From contig JBGVNF010000005.1 in NCBI GenBank assembly GCA_045125245.1, positions 151,950-215,949 of the forward strand: 64,000 bases of DNA, in the 5' to 3' direction. A program made the position numbers and the translations under genes. The notes beneath the pieces are model-generated. The model did not search any database and was not told the origin of the DNA. It saw only the letters and a program-made list of their open reading frames with translations. Below, piece after piece: positions 44,993 to 53,036 of this stretch (position 1 is the first letter of the stretch; every line of letters starts with the position of its first letter). The DNA is from SVEL01 sp045125245 (GTDB lineage: Bacteria; Bacillota; Clostridia; Lachnospirales; Lachnospiraceae).

Positions 44993-45106
44993 CTATTCAA
45001 TATATTTGTTTACTGAGCTATACGTATAACTCATATTAGCATCAGGAATATGTTTTGCAATACGAGCATATACTATATCTCTCGCTTTTAACTTAGGTGG
45101 TAGCAT
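44993..45106 (-). CDS. Small protein with hairpin-hidden start, 37 aa
   Basis: MLPPKLKARDIVYARIAK opens a 37-residue frame. AGGTGG lies 8 nt before the ATG, and the first codons (CTACCACCT) are its exact complement, so the ribosome-binding site is locked in an 8 bp hairpin at 45091-45120. No homologue recognised. Confidence 0.45.
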   Translation of the reverse strand: MLPPKLKARDIVYARIAKHIPDANMSYTYSSVNKYIE

Positions 45107-45149
45107 TGTAACTACCACCTATGTATTTTAAAATTTCACATTGTATTCT

Positions 45150-45350
45150 TTATTCCTCTACAACATTCACAGCCTGTAACCCTTTTTCTCCGTTAACAAC
45201 ATCGAACGTTACATTAGCTCCTTCTTTAAGACTCTTAAAGCCTTCTTTCTGAATTCCTGAATAGTGTACGAAAATATCCGTACCATCATCACGTGTAATG
45301 AATCCATAACCATTTTTACTGTTAAACCACTTTACTGTACCTTTGTTCAT
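45150..45350 (-). CDS. csp: Cold-shock protein
   Basis: 66 aa CspA-family single-stranded nucleic-acid chaperone. RNP1 KNGYGFITRD and RNP2 DIFVHYS are intact and the length is standard. In hosts it melts RNA secondary structure; here it could aid translation of the element's heavily structured RNAs. The copy looks full and functional. Confidence 0.95.
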   Translation of the reverse strand: MNKGTVKWFNSKNGYGFITRDDGTDIFVHYSGIQKEGFKSLKEGANVTFDVVNGEKGLQAVNVVEE

Positions 45351-45455
45351 TTCTTTTACTCCTTCGTGTTACAATTGAGATTTAATCTCATTTTACATGT
45401 TTCAATATTCAGTTGTATATAATTAGTGTTACCCCCTACAATAACACATAACTAC

Positions 45456-45632
45456 CTAAGTCCTAGGTGTTGAATAGTTAGAATATGGATGCATATTTCT
45501 GTATGGGATACCTAATGTCCTACTCATATCCATCTTCTTAACTTCAGCCGCAATACTGGCATTATATCTAGCAACTTCTTCTGGTGTTGCTTTTCTTTTC
45601 ATAATAAGACTATCTTCTTTTGCCTGTGACAT
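45456..45632 (-). CDS. Small protein, 58 aa
   Basis: MSQAKEDSLIMKRKATPEEV begins a 58-residue frame with GGAGGAAT 8 nt upstream of ATG 45632. Basic and partly helical, ending HPYSNYSTPRT. Not recognised. The remaining gap to the cold-shock gene (45351-45455) holds no visible feature. Confidence 0.6.
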   Translation of the reverse strand: MSQAKEDSLIMKRKATPEEVARYNASIAAEVKKMDMSRTLGIPYRNMHPYSNYSTPRT

Positions 45633-45646
45633 AGTATAATTCCTCC

Positions 45647-45949
45647 TTATTCTACACCATCAAAATCTACACCACACTCCGGACAGAACTTAGGTATCTC
45701 TGTAGTAGCTTTCCAACCACAATTAACACATTGTGTACCTTCACCAGGTTTCTTACCACAGTCCATACAAAACTTTCCTGTGTTAATTTTACCACATACA
45801 CATTTCCACTGACCACGTGTAGCCATTTTATTTACACCCGCATCAATAGCATCCCGAATAGCATCACGTGTAGCGTAACGAGCTTCGTTCCTTAATGTGT
45901 TAGTTGCCTGATGTTTAACATCATTAAGTAAGTCATAAAATAATCCCAT
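45647..45949 (-). CDS. Double zinc-ribbon protein, 100 aa
   Basis: A helical N-terminal half (residues 1-48) precedes two zinc ribbons: CVCG...CMDCG (about 51-66) and CVNCG...CPECG (about 75-95). Common architecture in Firmicutes; often linked to membrane or protease functions. Lies 2 nt from the DUF4349 lipoprotein. Confidence 0.75.
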   Translation of the reverse strand: MGLFYDLLNDVKHQATNTLRNEARYATRDAIRDAIDAGVNKMATRGQWKCVCGKINTGKFCMDCGKKPGEGTQCVNCGWKATTEIPKFCPECGVDFDGVE

Positions 45950-45951
45950 AC

Positions 45952-46950
45952 TTACTTTTCCTCCTTACTCTCACTTTTATGAGCCTGTTCATAAGCCTTA
46001 GCAAATATCTCTGCTGCTCTTTCATACTTACTCTTGTAATGCCAGTTAATATTAAATTTCTTCTTAATCTTACGCCAAATAAAATGTATAATCTTAACTG
46101 CAATAGTAACAAGTATTAAGTAGAAAATCAATATAATCAAACTAATGATGAATCTTGGTATTCCGACTACAACGTCTGCAAAGAAGTTTACTAATTCTTC
46201 AATAGCATCCTGCCATGCGACAACAAATGCACTACCAAGATTACGTTCTTCATTAATACCTAAACGTGTCTCATCTATGTTAATATTAAACTTAGTGTAG
46301 TCAATATCATTCTGCAGATACCTAAGTGCTGTTTCATAGGAGTCAATGTTAGCCTGGATATCATACATCTCATTACGTATCATAACAAGTTCTTCGGCTG
46401 ATGTAGTATACTCAAGTAATCTCTCATACTCTTCATACGCTGCTTTCTCTACATTAAGTCTAGCTTCATTATCAGCATAGTTCAATGTAACATCATCAAC
46501 TGAAATATTACTTCTTGTAATACGAGTGTCTACAGATATATAATCTGATAACTCTTCACGATGTTCTGTAGGAATTCTTATGACTGCATTCCAGCTCTCC
46601 CTACCATCATAGGATTCATAGAAGTTATCGTCTGATATGTAACCACCTAACTCTTGAACACGATTCGTAATACGCGTTCTTATTTCTGACACATTACTTG
46701 CTTCAGCATTAATATCATAGGTGTAAACAAGTTTACGACTCAAATCAACTTCTTCAGTTGGTTGTTCTAATTTACCTGGTTCCTGTAACATATCCTCTTC
46801 AGGTGCTGCAAATGATTCCACGGAGTAATTAAGCATCCCATCATCAGTTGTACCAACATAATTCATAGAGTCATAACTTTCTGAACTACCACAAGCAGTT
46901 AATGCTAATGATAATAAAGCTGCTGTTAAAATACATGAAATCTTTCTCAT
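45952..46950 (-). CDS. DUF4349 lipoprotein
   Basis: 332 aa. Lipobox LSLALTAC (residues ~13-20), an acidic linker, the DUF4349 domain (about 70-225) with LSRKLVYTYDINAEASN and a coiled coil, a membrane helix (about 262-290) and a basic cytoplasmic tail. DUF4349 proteins are widespread envelope proteins of unknown function. ATGA overlap with 46947..47276. Confidence 0.85.
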   Translation of the reverse strand: MRKISCILTAALLSLALTACGSSESYDSMNYVGTTDDGMLNYSVESFAAPEEDMLQEPGKLEQPTEEVDLSRKLVYTYDINAEASNVSEIRTRITNRVQELGGYISDDNFYESYDGRESWNAVIRIPTEHREELSDYISVDTRITRSNISVDDVTLNYADNEARLNVEKAAYEEYERLLEYTTSAEELVMIRNEMYDIQANIDSYETALRYLQNDIDYTKFNINIDETRLGINEERNLGSAFVVAWQDAIEELVNFFADVVVGIPRFIISLIILIFYLILVTIAVKIIHFIWRKIKKKFNINWHYKSKYERAAEIFAKAYEQAHKSESKEEK

Positions 46951-47276
46951 CCCATTAAAGTCTCCTCAAGGTATTTATCTTCTTTATCAGTATCTTTGTT
47001 ACCCTCATCCGACTCCATATATTCAAAGCCAGAATACTTTGTAAGTAAATCAATGTAGTGTTCTACATTTTCCTTTATATGCAACACTCCGACTTCTTTA
47101 AGTGTAGTACCATCAAAATAAGCAGTACCCTTAACCGGTTCCCACCTATTTGTTACTTTTGACCATTCGTAAGTATATGCAACATAAGCATCCGGCTCCA
47201 CTACTTCAAGAACAACTTTCCTTAATCTGCGTACAACATCGTTTCTTTTAACATATGATACTCTCTTTACTCTCAT
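46947..47276 (-). CDS. Hypothetical protein, 109 aa
   Basis: Basic N-terminus MRVKRVSYVKRNDVVRRLRK, beta-rich middle, acidic C-terminus. Coupled to the DUF4349 gene. Preceded by the repeated leader TACTATAAAAGCGAG. Unknown. Confidence 0.65.
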   Translation of the reverse strand: MRVKRVSYVKRNDVVRRLRKVVLEVVEPDAYVAYTYEWSKVTNRWEPVKGTAYFDGTTLKEVGVLHIKENVEHYIDLLTKYSGFEYMESDEGNKDTDKEDKYLEETLMG

Positions 47277-47281
47277 AAATT

Positions 47282-47303
47282 ATATCTCGCTTTTATAGTA
47301 TTA
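47282..47303 (-). promoter_or_regulatory. Repeated leader element TACTATAAAAGCGAG, copy 1
   Basis: Minus-strand TACTATAAAAGCGAGATAT lies between the stop of 47301..48050 and the start of 46947..47276. Copies 2 and 3 are at 48059-48082 and 48799-48820. It contains the ribosome-binding GAG and an A/T-rich promoter-like core. Confidence 0.4.
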
Positions 47304-48050
47304 TTTGTTTACTTCAATTTCTGTGTTCCATTCTGTTGATATAGACCAATCTCCCGGTGGTATCTTAAACATACACGGATACTCACCACTACCTTTATAC
47401 TTGCATTCTATGCATGCTCTCTTATACCCATATACATGCCTTCTTTTCATACATTCCCCTCTTAATGAGAATAACAAATCATCATGCACTTGAGTGCGAG
47501 GAGACTGTTCAACATAGTATACTTCTTTTTCCTGCTTCCCAAAATTGAGTATATCAAACTCTTTATCAGATGCTCCTTTAAGGTATAAATTAACTCTCTT
47601 AAGTCTTTCCTCAATCTCATCTACAATAGTATTGCTCGAGAATCTCAACTTTACTAATTCTTCTCTTGTACACTTTACTAAATCGTAGATTGTAACGATT
47701 TTATTTTTAACTAAGATGTTATAGGTACGCACAGATAAACCAAGCATAAGAATAGGAGTATCTTTACAGATAGGTTTAGACTTATTAGGCCAACCTAAAC
47801 TGTGCGATAACCTTAAGTGACTTAATGCCTGGCCGTACAAGTTAGAAGGATATGTTGCTGAATAATTCATTATCTTAGCAATCTCCTTAAAACTAAGATT
47901 ATCTCTGAGATGATAACGCAAGACCTGTAATATCTCAGGTTTTAACTGCTGGCAAGCTAACATTACATCGTTATTATTGTACTCCGGAATCTCTTCTCCC
48001 TTAAAAGCATCTTTCATCAATACAGCATATTGCTCTTTTGTGAATGTCAT
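47301..48050 (-). CDS. Sigma-like HTH plus alpha-CTD-like protein 1
   Basis: 249 aa, paralogue of 48079..48789. The N-terminal third has a sigma-region-4-like helix-turn-helix, LSFKEIAKIMNYSATYPSNL (about 53-72). The centre LSVRTYNILVKNKIVTIYDL then ELVKLRFSSNTIVDEIEERL matches the RNA polymerase alpha C-terminal domain. The C-terminus has a four-Cys cluster (C-x6-YKRACIEC-x8-C). It may bind promoter DNA and RNA polymerase together (inference). Confidence 0.7.
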   Translation of the reverse strand: MTFTKEQYAVLMKDAFKGEEIPEYNNNDVMLACQQLKPEILQVLRYHLRDNLSFKEIAKIMNYSATYPSNLYGQALSHLRLSHSLGWPNKSKPICKDTPILMLGLSVRTYNILVKNKIVTIYDLVKCTREELVKLRFSSNTIVDEIEERLKRVNLYLKGASDKEFDILNFGKQEKEVYYVEQSPRTQVHDDLLFSLRGECMKRRHVYGYKRACIECKYKGSGEYPCMFKIPPGDWSISTEWNTEIEVNK

Positions 48051-48058
48051 AAATATAC

Positions 48059-48082
48059 CTCGCTTTCATAGTATTTTATTAT
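48059..48082 (-). promoter_or_regulatory. Repeated leader element, copy 2
   Basis: TACTATGAAAGCGAGG directly upstream of 47301..48050, one mismatch from copy 1; follows an AAATAATA stop-codon context conserved at all three sites. Confidence 0.4.
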
Positions 48083-48789
48083 TTAACAACCCAAATCCTA
48101 GGTTGTAAGTTAAACATACAATCAGCATCTCCTGTACCACGGTAAGGGCAGTTAATACATGCTTTCTGATAGCCATACTGTTTTGTTCTTTTCATGCACT
48201 TGTTGTAGATAATTGGTAGCATCTCAGATATTACAGTTATAGAAAAATCTGCTTTAATCTCAGAGTCAGCCGGTATTAAACCATCTGCCAAATCATCATT
48301 AGAGTCATCTTTAAGTTTAAATCCTAATAAACTTAACTTCTGAACTATCTCTTCTGCTGTACGTGAACCTGCATTACGTATCTTTTTAATATCACTTAGT
48401 GAATGTTTACACAACTCATCAATTGTAAGAATACCAGTTTGTCTTAAGCAGTTATGAGCTCTATTAGATAAATCTAAATAGTCTATAGAACTATTTTTAT
48501 CTACAACCAGTTCATCACGATTATACCAATTGTAACTTGGTGCTGACCTAACTTTTTGTAGAAACTTATTATAGAGATTACCTGCATAGTAATCTCTATG
48601 ATATCCCATAATACGACTTGCTTCGTAGTTAGACTTTCCTTCTACTACTTTTAATCTTACAGCCTCACGTACTACAGTTCTACATTCAAGTAACACTCTG
48701 TTAATGTCTTCAACAGTGTATTCAGGTAAATCCATACTCTTGAATGCTTCTTTTACAATAATATCACAATGTTCTTTTGTTAAAATCAT
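48079..48789 (-). CDS. Sigma-like HTH plus alpha-CTD-like protein 2
   Basis: 236 aa. Start at 48789 (MILTKEHCDIIVKEAF) is set by GCGAGG and by alignment with its paralogue; the frame runs 27 codons further. HTH at KSNYEASRIMGYHRDYYAGN; alpha-CTD core LDLSNRAHNCLRQTGILTID and KIRNAGSRTAEEIVQKL, very close to genuine alpha-CTD; C-terminal cysteine cluster CMKRTKQYGYQKACINCPY as in copy 1. Confidence 0.75.
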   Translation of the reverse strand: MILTKEHCDIIVKEAFKSMDLPEYTVEDINRVLLECRTVVREAVRLKVVEGKSNYEASRIMGYHRDYYAGNLYNKFLQKVRSAPSYNWYNRDELVVDKNSSIDYLDLSNRAHNCLRQTGILTIDELCKHSLSDIKKIRNAGSRTAEEIVQKLSLLGFKLKDDSNDDLADGLIPADSEIKADFSITVISEMLPIIYNKCMKRTKQYGYQKACINCPYRGTGDADCMFNLQPRIWVVK

Positions 48790-48798
48790 AATACATAC

Positions 48799-48820
48799 CT
48801 CGCTTTTATAGTATTTATTA
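48799..48820 (-). promoter_or_regulatory. Repeated leader element, copy 3
   Basis: TACTATAAAAGCGAGG upstream of 48079..48789 and after the stop of 48818..49726. Confidence 0.4.
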
Positions 48821-49726
48821 TTTTGTATACTCACAATGCAATTTGTATTCTTTCTCCAGACTAAAGCCAATTAAGTCCTCGTAATCATAAGGAGCTGTAA
48901 TACACGGAACCTCACTACTTATCTGTGGTAATGGTGTTCTTATAAAATTCTTATTCAGTTTTATTGATGCTACAACTCTATGGTGACCATCATTAATGTA
49001 AACACAATCGCCATATGATATTAAATCAGCATCTACTCCAATAGAGCCTTTTAATATGTTACAGTAGAAATCTACTTTATCCATATTGAAGTCTCTTATA
49101 CCCTGTGTAGGTAATAAACACTTAGGGTCCACATAATATCCAAACGTTCTCGTCGTTATAGCATTGTATAAGCATTCAACAACGTTGTCAATACCATTCG
49201 AACCGATGTTACAAATAATGTATGCATTAGAATAACCACTAGGGTCTTCTAAGCCATACATTTCTTTATAACGTGATAATTCTGCATTTTTACGATTCTT
49301 ATTGTAGTCAATAGTCTCATGTAAATCTGTATGCTTCTCACTCACACGACTATCAGAAATCAATCTCTCAGCTGCAAGTATAGGATTCACTTTTAAATAA
49401 ATCTTAATAGTATCTGGAACAAAATGCCAAGCTAATCTTGATACAAATATTGTATTATTAGACGATTTACCCAACCTCTCGATAGTAGAATCAATTTCTC
49501 TATCAATAGACCAATCATCAGAATTATTCTGCTCAAGAACACTCATATTCCTCATAGCAGCAAACTGACGGTATAATAAGCCTGAATCAGTAAGTGTCAT
49601 TTTTAATCTCTCTGCAAGTTTCCTAGCTACTGTAGATTTACCTGAACCTATGTCACCTGTTATCGTTATGTTACATTTTTGTAAACCACTCATAGCGTTG
49701 ATAGCATCATCAAATATTCTTGTCAT
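48818..49726 (-). CDS. Cytidylate-kinase-like/ParB-like fusion with N-terminal AINAMSG tag
   Basis: 302 aa. Tag MTRIFDDAINAMSGLQ at the N-terminus, then a nucleotide-kinase-like domain with ITGDIGSGKSTVARKLAE (residues ~20-37) and KVNPILAAERLISDSR as in cytidylate kinases (to ~190). The C-terminal ~90 residues contain GDCVYINDGHHRVVASIKL, the ParB/sulfiredoxin-like DGHHR pocket. ParB folds can hydrolyse CTP or act as kinases. The fusion is unusual. GGAG precedes the ATG. Confidence 0.7.
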   Translation of the reverse strand: MTRIFDDAINAMSGLQKCNITITGDIGSGKSTVARKLAERLKMTLTDSGLLYRQFAAMRNMSVLEQNNSDDWSIDREIDSTIERLGKSSNNTIFVSRLAWHFVPDTIKIYLKVNPILAAERLISDSRVSEKHTDLHETIDYNKNRKNAELSRYKEMYGLEDPSGYSNAYIICNIGSNGIDNVVECLYNAITTRTFGYYVDPKCLLPTQGIRDFNMDKVDFYCNILKGSIGVDADLISYGDCVYINDGHHRVVASIKLNKNFIRTPLPQISSEVPCITAPYDYEDLIGFSLEKEYKLHCEYTK

Positions 49727-49746
49727 AGAGACTCCTTTCTAATATC

Positions 49747-49760
49747 TCACTTTAAATGAT
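49747..49760 (-). promoter_or_regulatory. Shared upstream element TCACTTTAAATGAT (copy 3)
   Basis: Third copy of the element at 28101 and 33261, 21-34 bp upstream of the start of the kinase fusion gene. Confidence 0.35.
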
Positions 49761-49769
49761 ATTTTCAAG

Positions 49770-49862
49770 TTATTTATATTTACTTCTAGAAGATTTCTTT
49801 CTTCTTTTTAATACACAGTCAGTTATATAGATTTCTTCACTTACTGTTTTAAATAGATACAT
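49770..49862 (-). CDS. Possible small basic protein, 30 aa
   Basis: MYLFKTVSEEIYITDCVLKR followed by a basic tail, with AGGTG 6 nt before ATG 49862. An overlapping GTG frame upstream encodes a cysteine-rich peptide (CYCFSNRCIGC) and is an equal candidate. Either could be real; both are too short to judge. Confidence 0.3.
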   Translation of the reverse strand: MYLFKTVSEEIYITDCVLKRRKKSSRSKYK

Positions 49863-49975
49863 CCAATACACCTATTAGAGAAACAATAACAGTTATGCGT
49901 TTTCTTATTTTCCTTCTTCACCAACGTACCTCATAAAGTCGCCAGATTATAATATACATAACACTACCACGTAGA

Positions 49976-50004
49976 GGTAAGAGTATAACATTCATACTCT
50001 TACC
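49976..50004 (-). terminator. Hairpin after 50026..50907
   Basis: Eleven-base-pair stem GGTAAGAGTAT/ATACTCTTACC with a 7 nt loop, extended outward by CTAC/GTAG and GGTA/TACC pairs. No T-run. Sits 21 nt past the stop. Confidence 0.5.
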
Positions 50005-50025
50005 CTACATGGTATTTACCCATGA

Positions 50026-50907
50026 CTACATATTATTTACTGCAATGTGTTTGTATAATAAATCCATTACCTGCATCGTCTCATCTAAAAGTTCTTTAGA
50101 TACAACATAATTCTGAGTTCCTTGGAGATGTCTAAATTCATTATTCATCTTCTGTATACATTTATTAGTGTCACCTGTGTAATAGCCAAATAATCCTTGT
50201 GTATCAAAACCAATTCTTGTAATTAATTCATTAAGATAAGATACACAGAAATATCTTGCGATTGGAAGATTAGGGTCTCCTAATTTGTAATTATGCCTAC
50301 AGAAATTATTTAATGAATTTCTATACTTTAACAACGCAGCATCAAACACTTCACGAATATAATCAGTAGCACGAAGCTTATCATTAAATTGAATATAGCT
50401 ATCATAAAAACTACTAATAATATTCTTAAAGCAAAGATTAAAGTCTTCATACAAATGTGAGCATCTTAACTCGTCAGCATACTTAATACCAACTTTACCA
50501 AGTTCATTTACAACCTTAGTTGGTAGTAGGGTAGTCATTAGGTCAAGTCTATCACTATTTACTTTTACTATTGTCTTAGTAACGATAGGCTTGGTTAACT
50601 CTTTAACAACACTAACCGTTTTCTGCCCAATATTAGGACACTTTAACAAATCAGTCTCAGATACATAATATAAGTCAGCAAACTTAAGATTGTTAAATCT
50701 TTTAGCCAGCGACATTGATTTCTGCGGACCTAAACCATTATTCATACAGTTAATATAAATATCTGTACTTACAATGTGTATCTTGTTAAGTCTATAAGAT
50801 TCTAACTGTTTCTTAGTATCTTTAGAAAAAGTAAGATTATCATACTGTTGTTCTGTAAGGTTTTCAAGGAATACCAAACCACATTCGATAATTGCGCTAT
50901 CCGTCAT
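50026..50907 (-). CDS. Helix-hairpin-helix (alpha-CTD-like) protein, 293 aa
   Basis: Residues ~60-100 (LAKRFNNLKFADLYYVSETD then LLKCPNIGQKTVSVVKEL) form a helix-hairpin-helix unit like alpha-CTD or DNA-repair HhH domains; a weaker second unit follows near 120. The rest is helical and unassigned. Located 3 nt after an FtsK-like ATPase. DNA binding is inferred. Confidence 0.6.
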   Translation of the reverse strand: MTDSAIIECGLVFLENLTEQQYDNLTFSKDTKKQLESYRLNKIHIVSTDIYINCMNNGLGPQKSMSLAKRFNNLKFADLYYVSETDLLKCPNIGQKTVSVVKELTKPIVTKTIVKVNSDRLDLMTTLLPTKVVNELGKVGIKYADELRCSHLYEDFNLCFKNIISSFYDSYIQFNDKLRATDYIREVFDAALLKYRNSLNNFCRHNYKLGDPNLPIARYFCVSYLNELITRIGFDTQGLFGYYTGDTNKCIQKMNNEFRHLQGTQNYVVSKELLDETMQVMDLLYKHIAVNNM

Positions 50908-50910
50908 AGT

Positions 50911-51822
50911 TTAGACCTCCTTATTCGCTATCTTGAGGAAATCTTCAAGCAGTGCCTTTATATTAACCTTATAAATATCTTCCATACATTTATCAGTCAT
51001 ATCATAATCTTTCTTATCATAACGGACGTTGTAATACTTAGCTAACACTAATGAGTTAGACTCTTTATTACTTGAATAAGTTTTCATCATTCTATTTAAT
51101 AAAGAATCAGGTGTGAAATTAATGATATGCTTACTGTAACAATCAGGTTCTTCAGAATCATAGAACCAACAAGTTCCGTACTTGTCAGCACATCTTGAAC
51201 CTATATTACATTTCAATAGAACATTACTTGCTTCATCATCAACTCGTGTTGTTACCCTGTATCTAATATCTGAAATAAAATCTTTAAACGGTTTCTCAGA
51301 TTGTCCCGTTAGAATAAACTTTACCTGTGGACTCTTACGTCTAATAATAAATCTTATTAAGTAACGTAAATACTCTGGCAATGCCTCAAACTCATTGATA
51401 ATAACTACAATTACACCTGGTACTAACTTTCTGTGTCCAGTCACTACATTCCACTCTTCGCCAACAGGTTGTACTACTGAACTTGCAACAGTTAGAAGTG
51501 TATGCAATAAATTATATACCTCATGATAGAACATTGATGGCATGATAAATATACGTTGTAACTCCGTATACGGTGTAATCCTTCTTTGGTTAAAGAATGG
51601 ACTTTCACATACATTATTACCACCATCAAACATTACAAGTTGTAAATACTTACTATCGTTACTATCTATCATAGATTTCACGATTGTGTTTAACACTGTA
51701 GTTTTACCTGAACCTGTACCTCCGACAATAACCATATTGTCAATATCAAAATAGTCCATTTTGAGGGACCGACTATCAAGTCCCGGTGTGAAGATTGTCA
51801 GCTCTTTGTCTTTAGTCTTCAT
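50911..51822 (-). CDS. FtsK-like P-loop ATPase
   Basis: 303 aa. Start 51822 fixed by AAAGGAGGG; the frame extends 31 codons further without a site. Walker A VIVGGTGSGKTTVLNTIV near residue 28, Walker B VIVVIINEFEALP near 140 and FILTGQSEKP near 172. Related in layout to 34316..35026 and the degenerate 61515..62489. No membrane segments. Confidence 0.78.
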   Translation of the reverse strand: MKTKDKELTIFTPGLDSRSLKMDYFDIDNMVIVGGTGSGKTTVLNTIVKSMIDSNDSKYLQLVMFDGGNNVCESPFFNQRRITPYTELQRIFIMPSMFYHEVYNLLHTLLTVASSVVQPVGEEWNVVTGHRKLVPGVIVVIINEFEALPEYLRYLIRFIIRRKSPQVKFILTGQSEKPFKDFISDIRYRVTTRVDDEASNVLLKCNIGSRCADKYGTCWFYDSEEPDCYSKHIINFTPDSLLNRMMKTYSSNKESNSLVLAKYYNVRYDKKDYDMTDKCMEDIYKVNIKALLEDFLKIANKEV

Positions 51823-51904
51823 AAAACACCCTCCTTTAAAATTATAATATATTAATAAAATGCATATACATCTTATTTCAAAAGTACTCCTCTCTATATA
51901 ATAT

Positions 51905-52042
51905 TTAATCCCCATTCATACTATTTATTGCATGCATAAGAGAACTATCAATATCCTGCAGCATACTCATAACTTCATTCCTAAGTTCATCAAGAGTATA
52001 TTCATTATCAGATAAATGATTTATTACCTGCTCCACTGTCAT
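51905..52042 (-). CDS. Tag-only small protein, 45 aa, C-terminal AINSMNG
   Basis: A 45-residue frame: an acidic helical stretch followed by the terminal SLMHAINSMNGD, a clear C-terminal tag copy. The ATG at 52042 has no good ribosome-binding site. A short frame with GGAG starts 38 nt upstream (52080) and could supply translational coupling. It is close to a bare tag and may compete with or cap tagged proteins (inference). Confidence 0.6.
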   Translation of the reverse strand: MTVEQVINHLSDNEYTLDELRNEVMSMLQDIDSSLMHAINSMNGD

Positions 52043-52115
52043 GTGCGTAAAGTTTATTTTATAATACTTGCTGTTACCATGTAACTATTCTCCTTATTCT
52101 TTTATTAAGAAAATA

Positions 52116-52655
52116 TTATTCTACTAAGACCTCGTCTCCCGGCTTAACATTAAATATTATGCTGTCACCTAAATCTAACTCTTTTATCTTACTTATAGTA
52201 TCCTCACCTACAACATGTCCTGTTTCCTTAAGTGATGAAGATAAGTCTGGGTCTACAAATTTAATACTAAGACCATCGGTATTATTGATGTAATCCGGAA
52301 TTTTACTTACATCAATATCAGTATCCGGAATAGGAATAAGTGCTTTACAATAAATCCATCCGTCAAAATCTACAGCACAGTTTTCAACACAAAGATACAA
52401 ACACCCAGTTCGTAGATATCCATGTGCATAATAGTATCCTCTATAAATATGACCATGGTGAGCATCGATCGAATTTTCAGCTACCGATATGGATTTAGAT
52501 ACTTCAAGGATTCTTCCTTTAAGGTTAACTTTAATATTTTCTGTTATAACTCTTGGCTCACATGATACTACAGAGCATACAGAAGCATCACTGTCTTCAG
52601 GTGACATAGCAGATATAGCAGAGCATGCTGTAGCCATTATATCTTCATAACTCAT
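52116..52655 (-). CDS. Unknown protein with N-terminal AISAMSP tag, 179 aa
   Basis: N-terminus IMATACSAISAMSPEDSD carries the tag after a nine-residue extension. The remainder is beta-rich and acidic with no recognised domain. AGGAGGAAT precedes the ATG. Adjacent to a second tagged gene, 53037..53537. Confidence 0.72.
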   Translation of the reverse strand: MSYEDIMATACSAISAMSPEDSDASVCSVVSCEPRVITENIKVNLKGRILEVSKSISVAENSIDAHHGHIYRGYYYAHGYLRTGCLYLCVENCAVDFDGWIYCKALIPIPDTDIDVSKIPDYINNTDGLSIKFVDPDLSSSLKETGHVVGEDTISKIKELDLGDSIIFNVKPGDEVLVE

Positions 52656-52737
52656 ATTAATTCCTCCTATTGATTATTTCTTAAATCACTTGATACTATT
52701 ATTGTTTGTGAATGTGATTATTCTCCTTAATCTTTAA

Positions 52738-53034
52738 CTAAGAAAATATTTGTACTAATATAGATATAATGAATAGAACTAACAGTATACTACTAACAAT
52801 GTTAGTTACCCTTTTATCATTCTTTCTGAATGGTTTACCATTGTTGAAATACACAAAATATTCTTTACCAATTTTATATGGAATAAACATCTGCTGTACT
52901 TCGTATTCATTAATACCATCGCTAAGAGTAACATAGGTTATACGGTAGTAACCTAATTTACCAGTAGCTTTAACTTTCCGCACTTCTTTGTTAATACAAG
53001 TAAGTACACCTGTTTCTAAATTATCGTATTTCAT
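52738..53034 (-). CDS. Small membrane protein, 98 aa
   Basis: Beta-rich N-terminal 75 residues with a KVKATGKLGYYRITYVTLSD stretch, then a C-terminal membrane helix IVSSILLVLFIISILVQIF. Resembles the DUF3592-style arrangement but is not assigned. Follows the tagged gene 53037..53537 by 2 nt. Confidence 0.65.
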   Translation of the reverse strand: MKYDNLETGVLTCINKEVRKVKATGKLGYYRITYVTLSDGINEYEVQQMFIPYKIGKEYFVYFNNGKPFRKNDKRVTNIVSSILLVLFIISILVQIFS

Positions 53035-53036
53035 AC

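Noticed and set aside
45091..45120. Transcription terminator after the cold-shock gene
   Set aside because: The hairpin is not followed by a T-run and coincides exactly with the ribosome-binding site and first codons of a small frame, so I read it as translation control.
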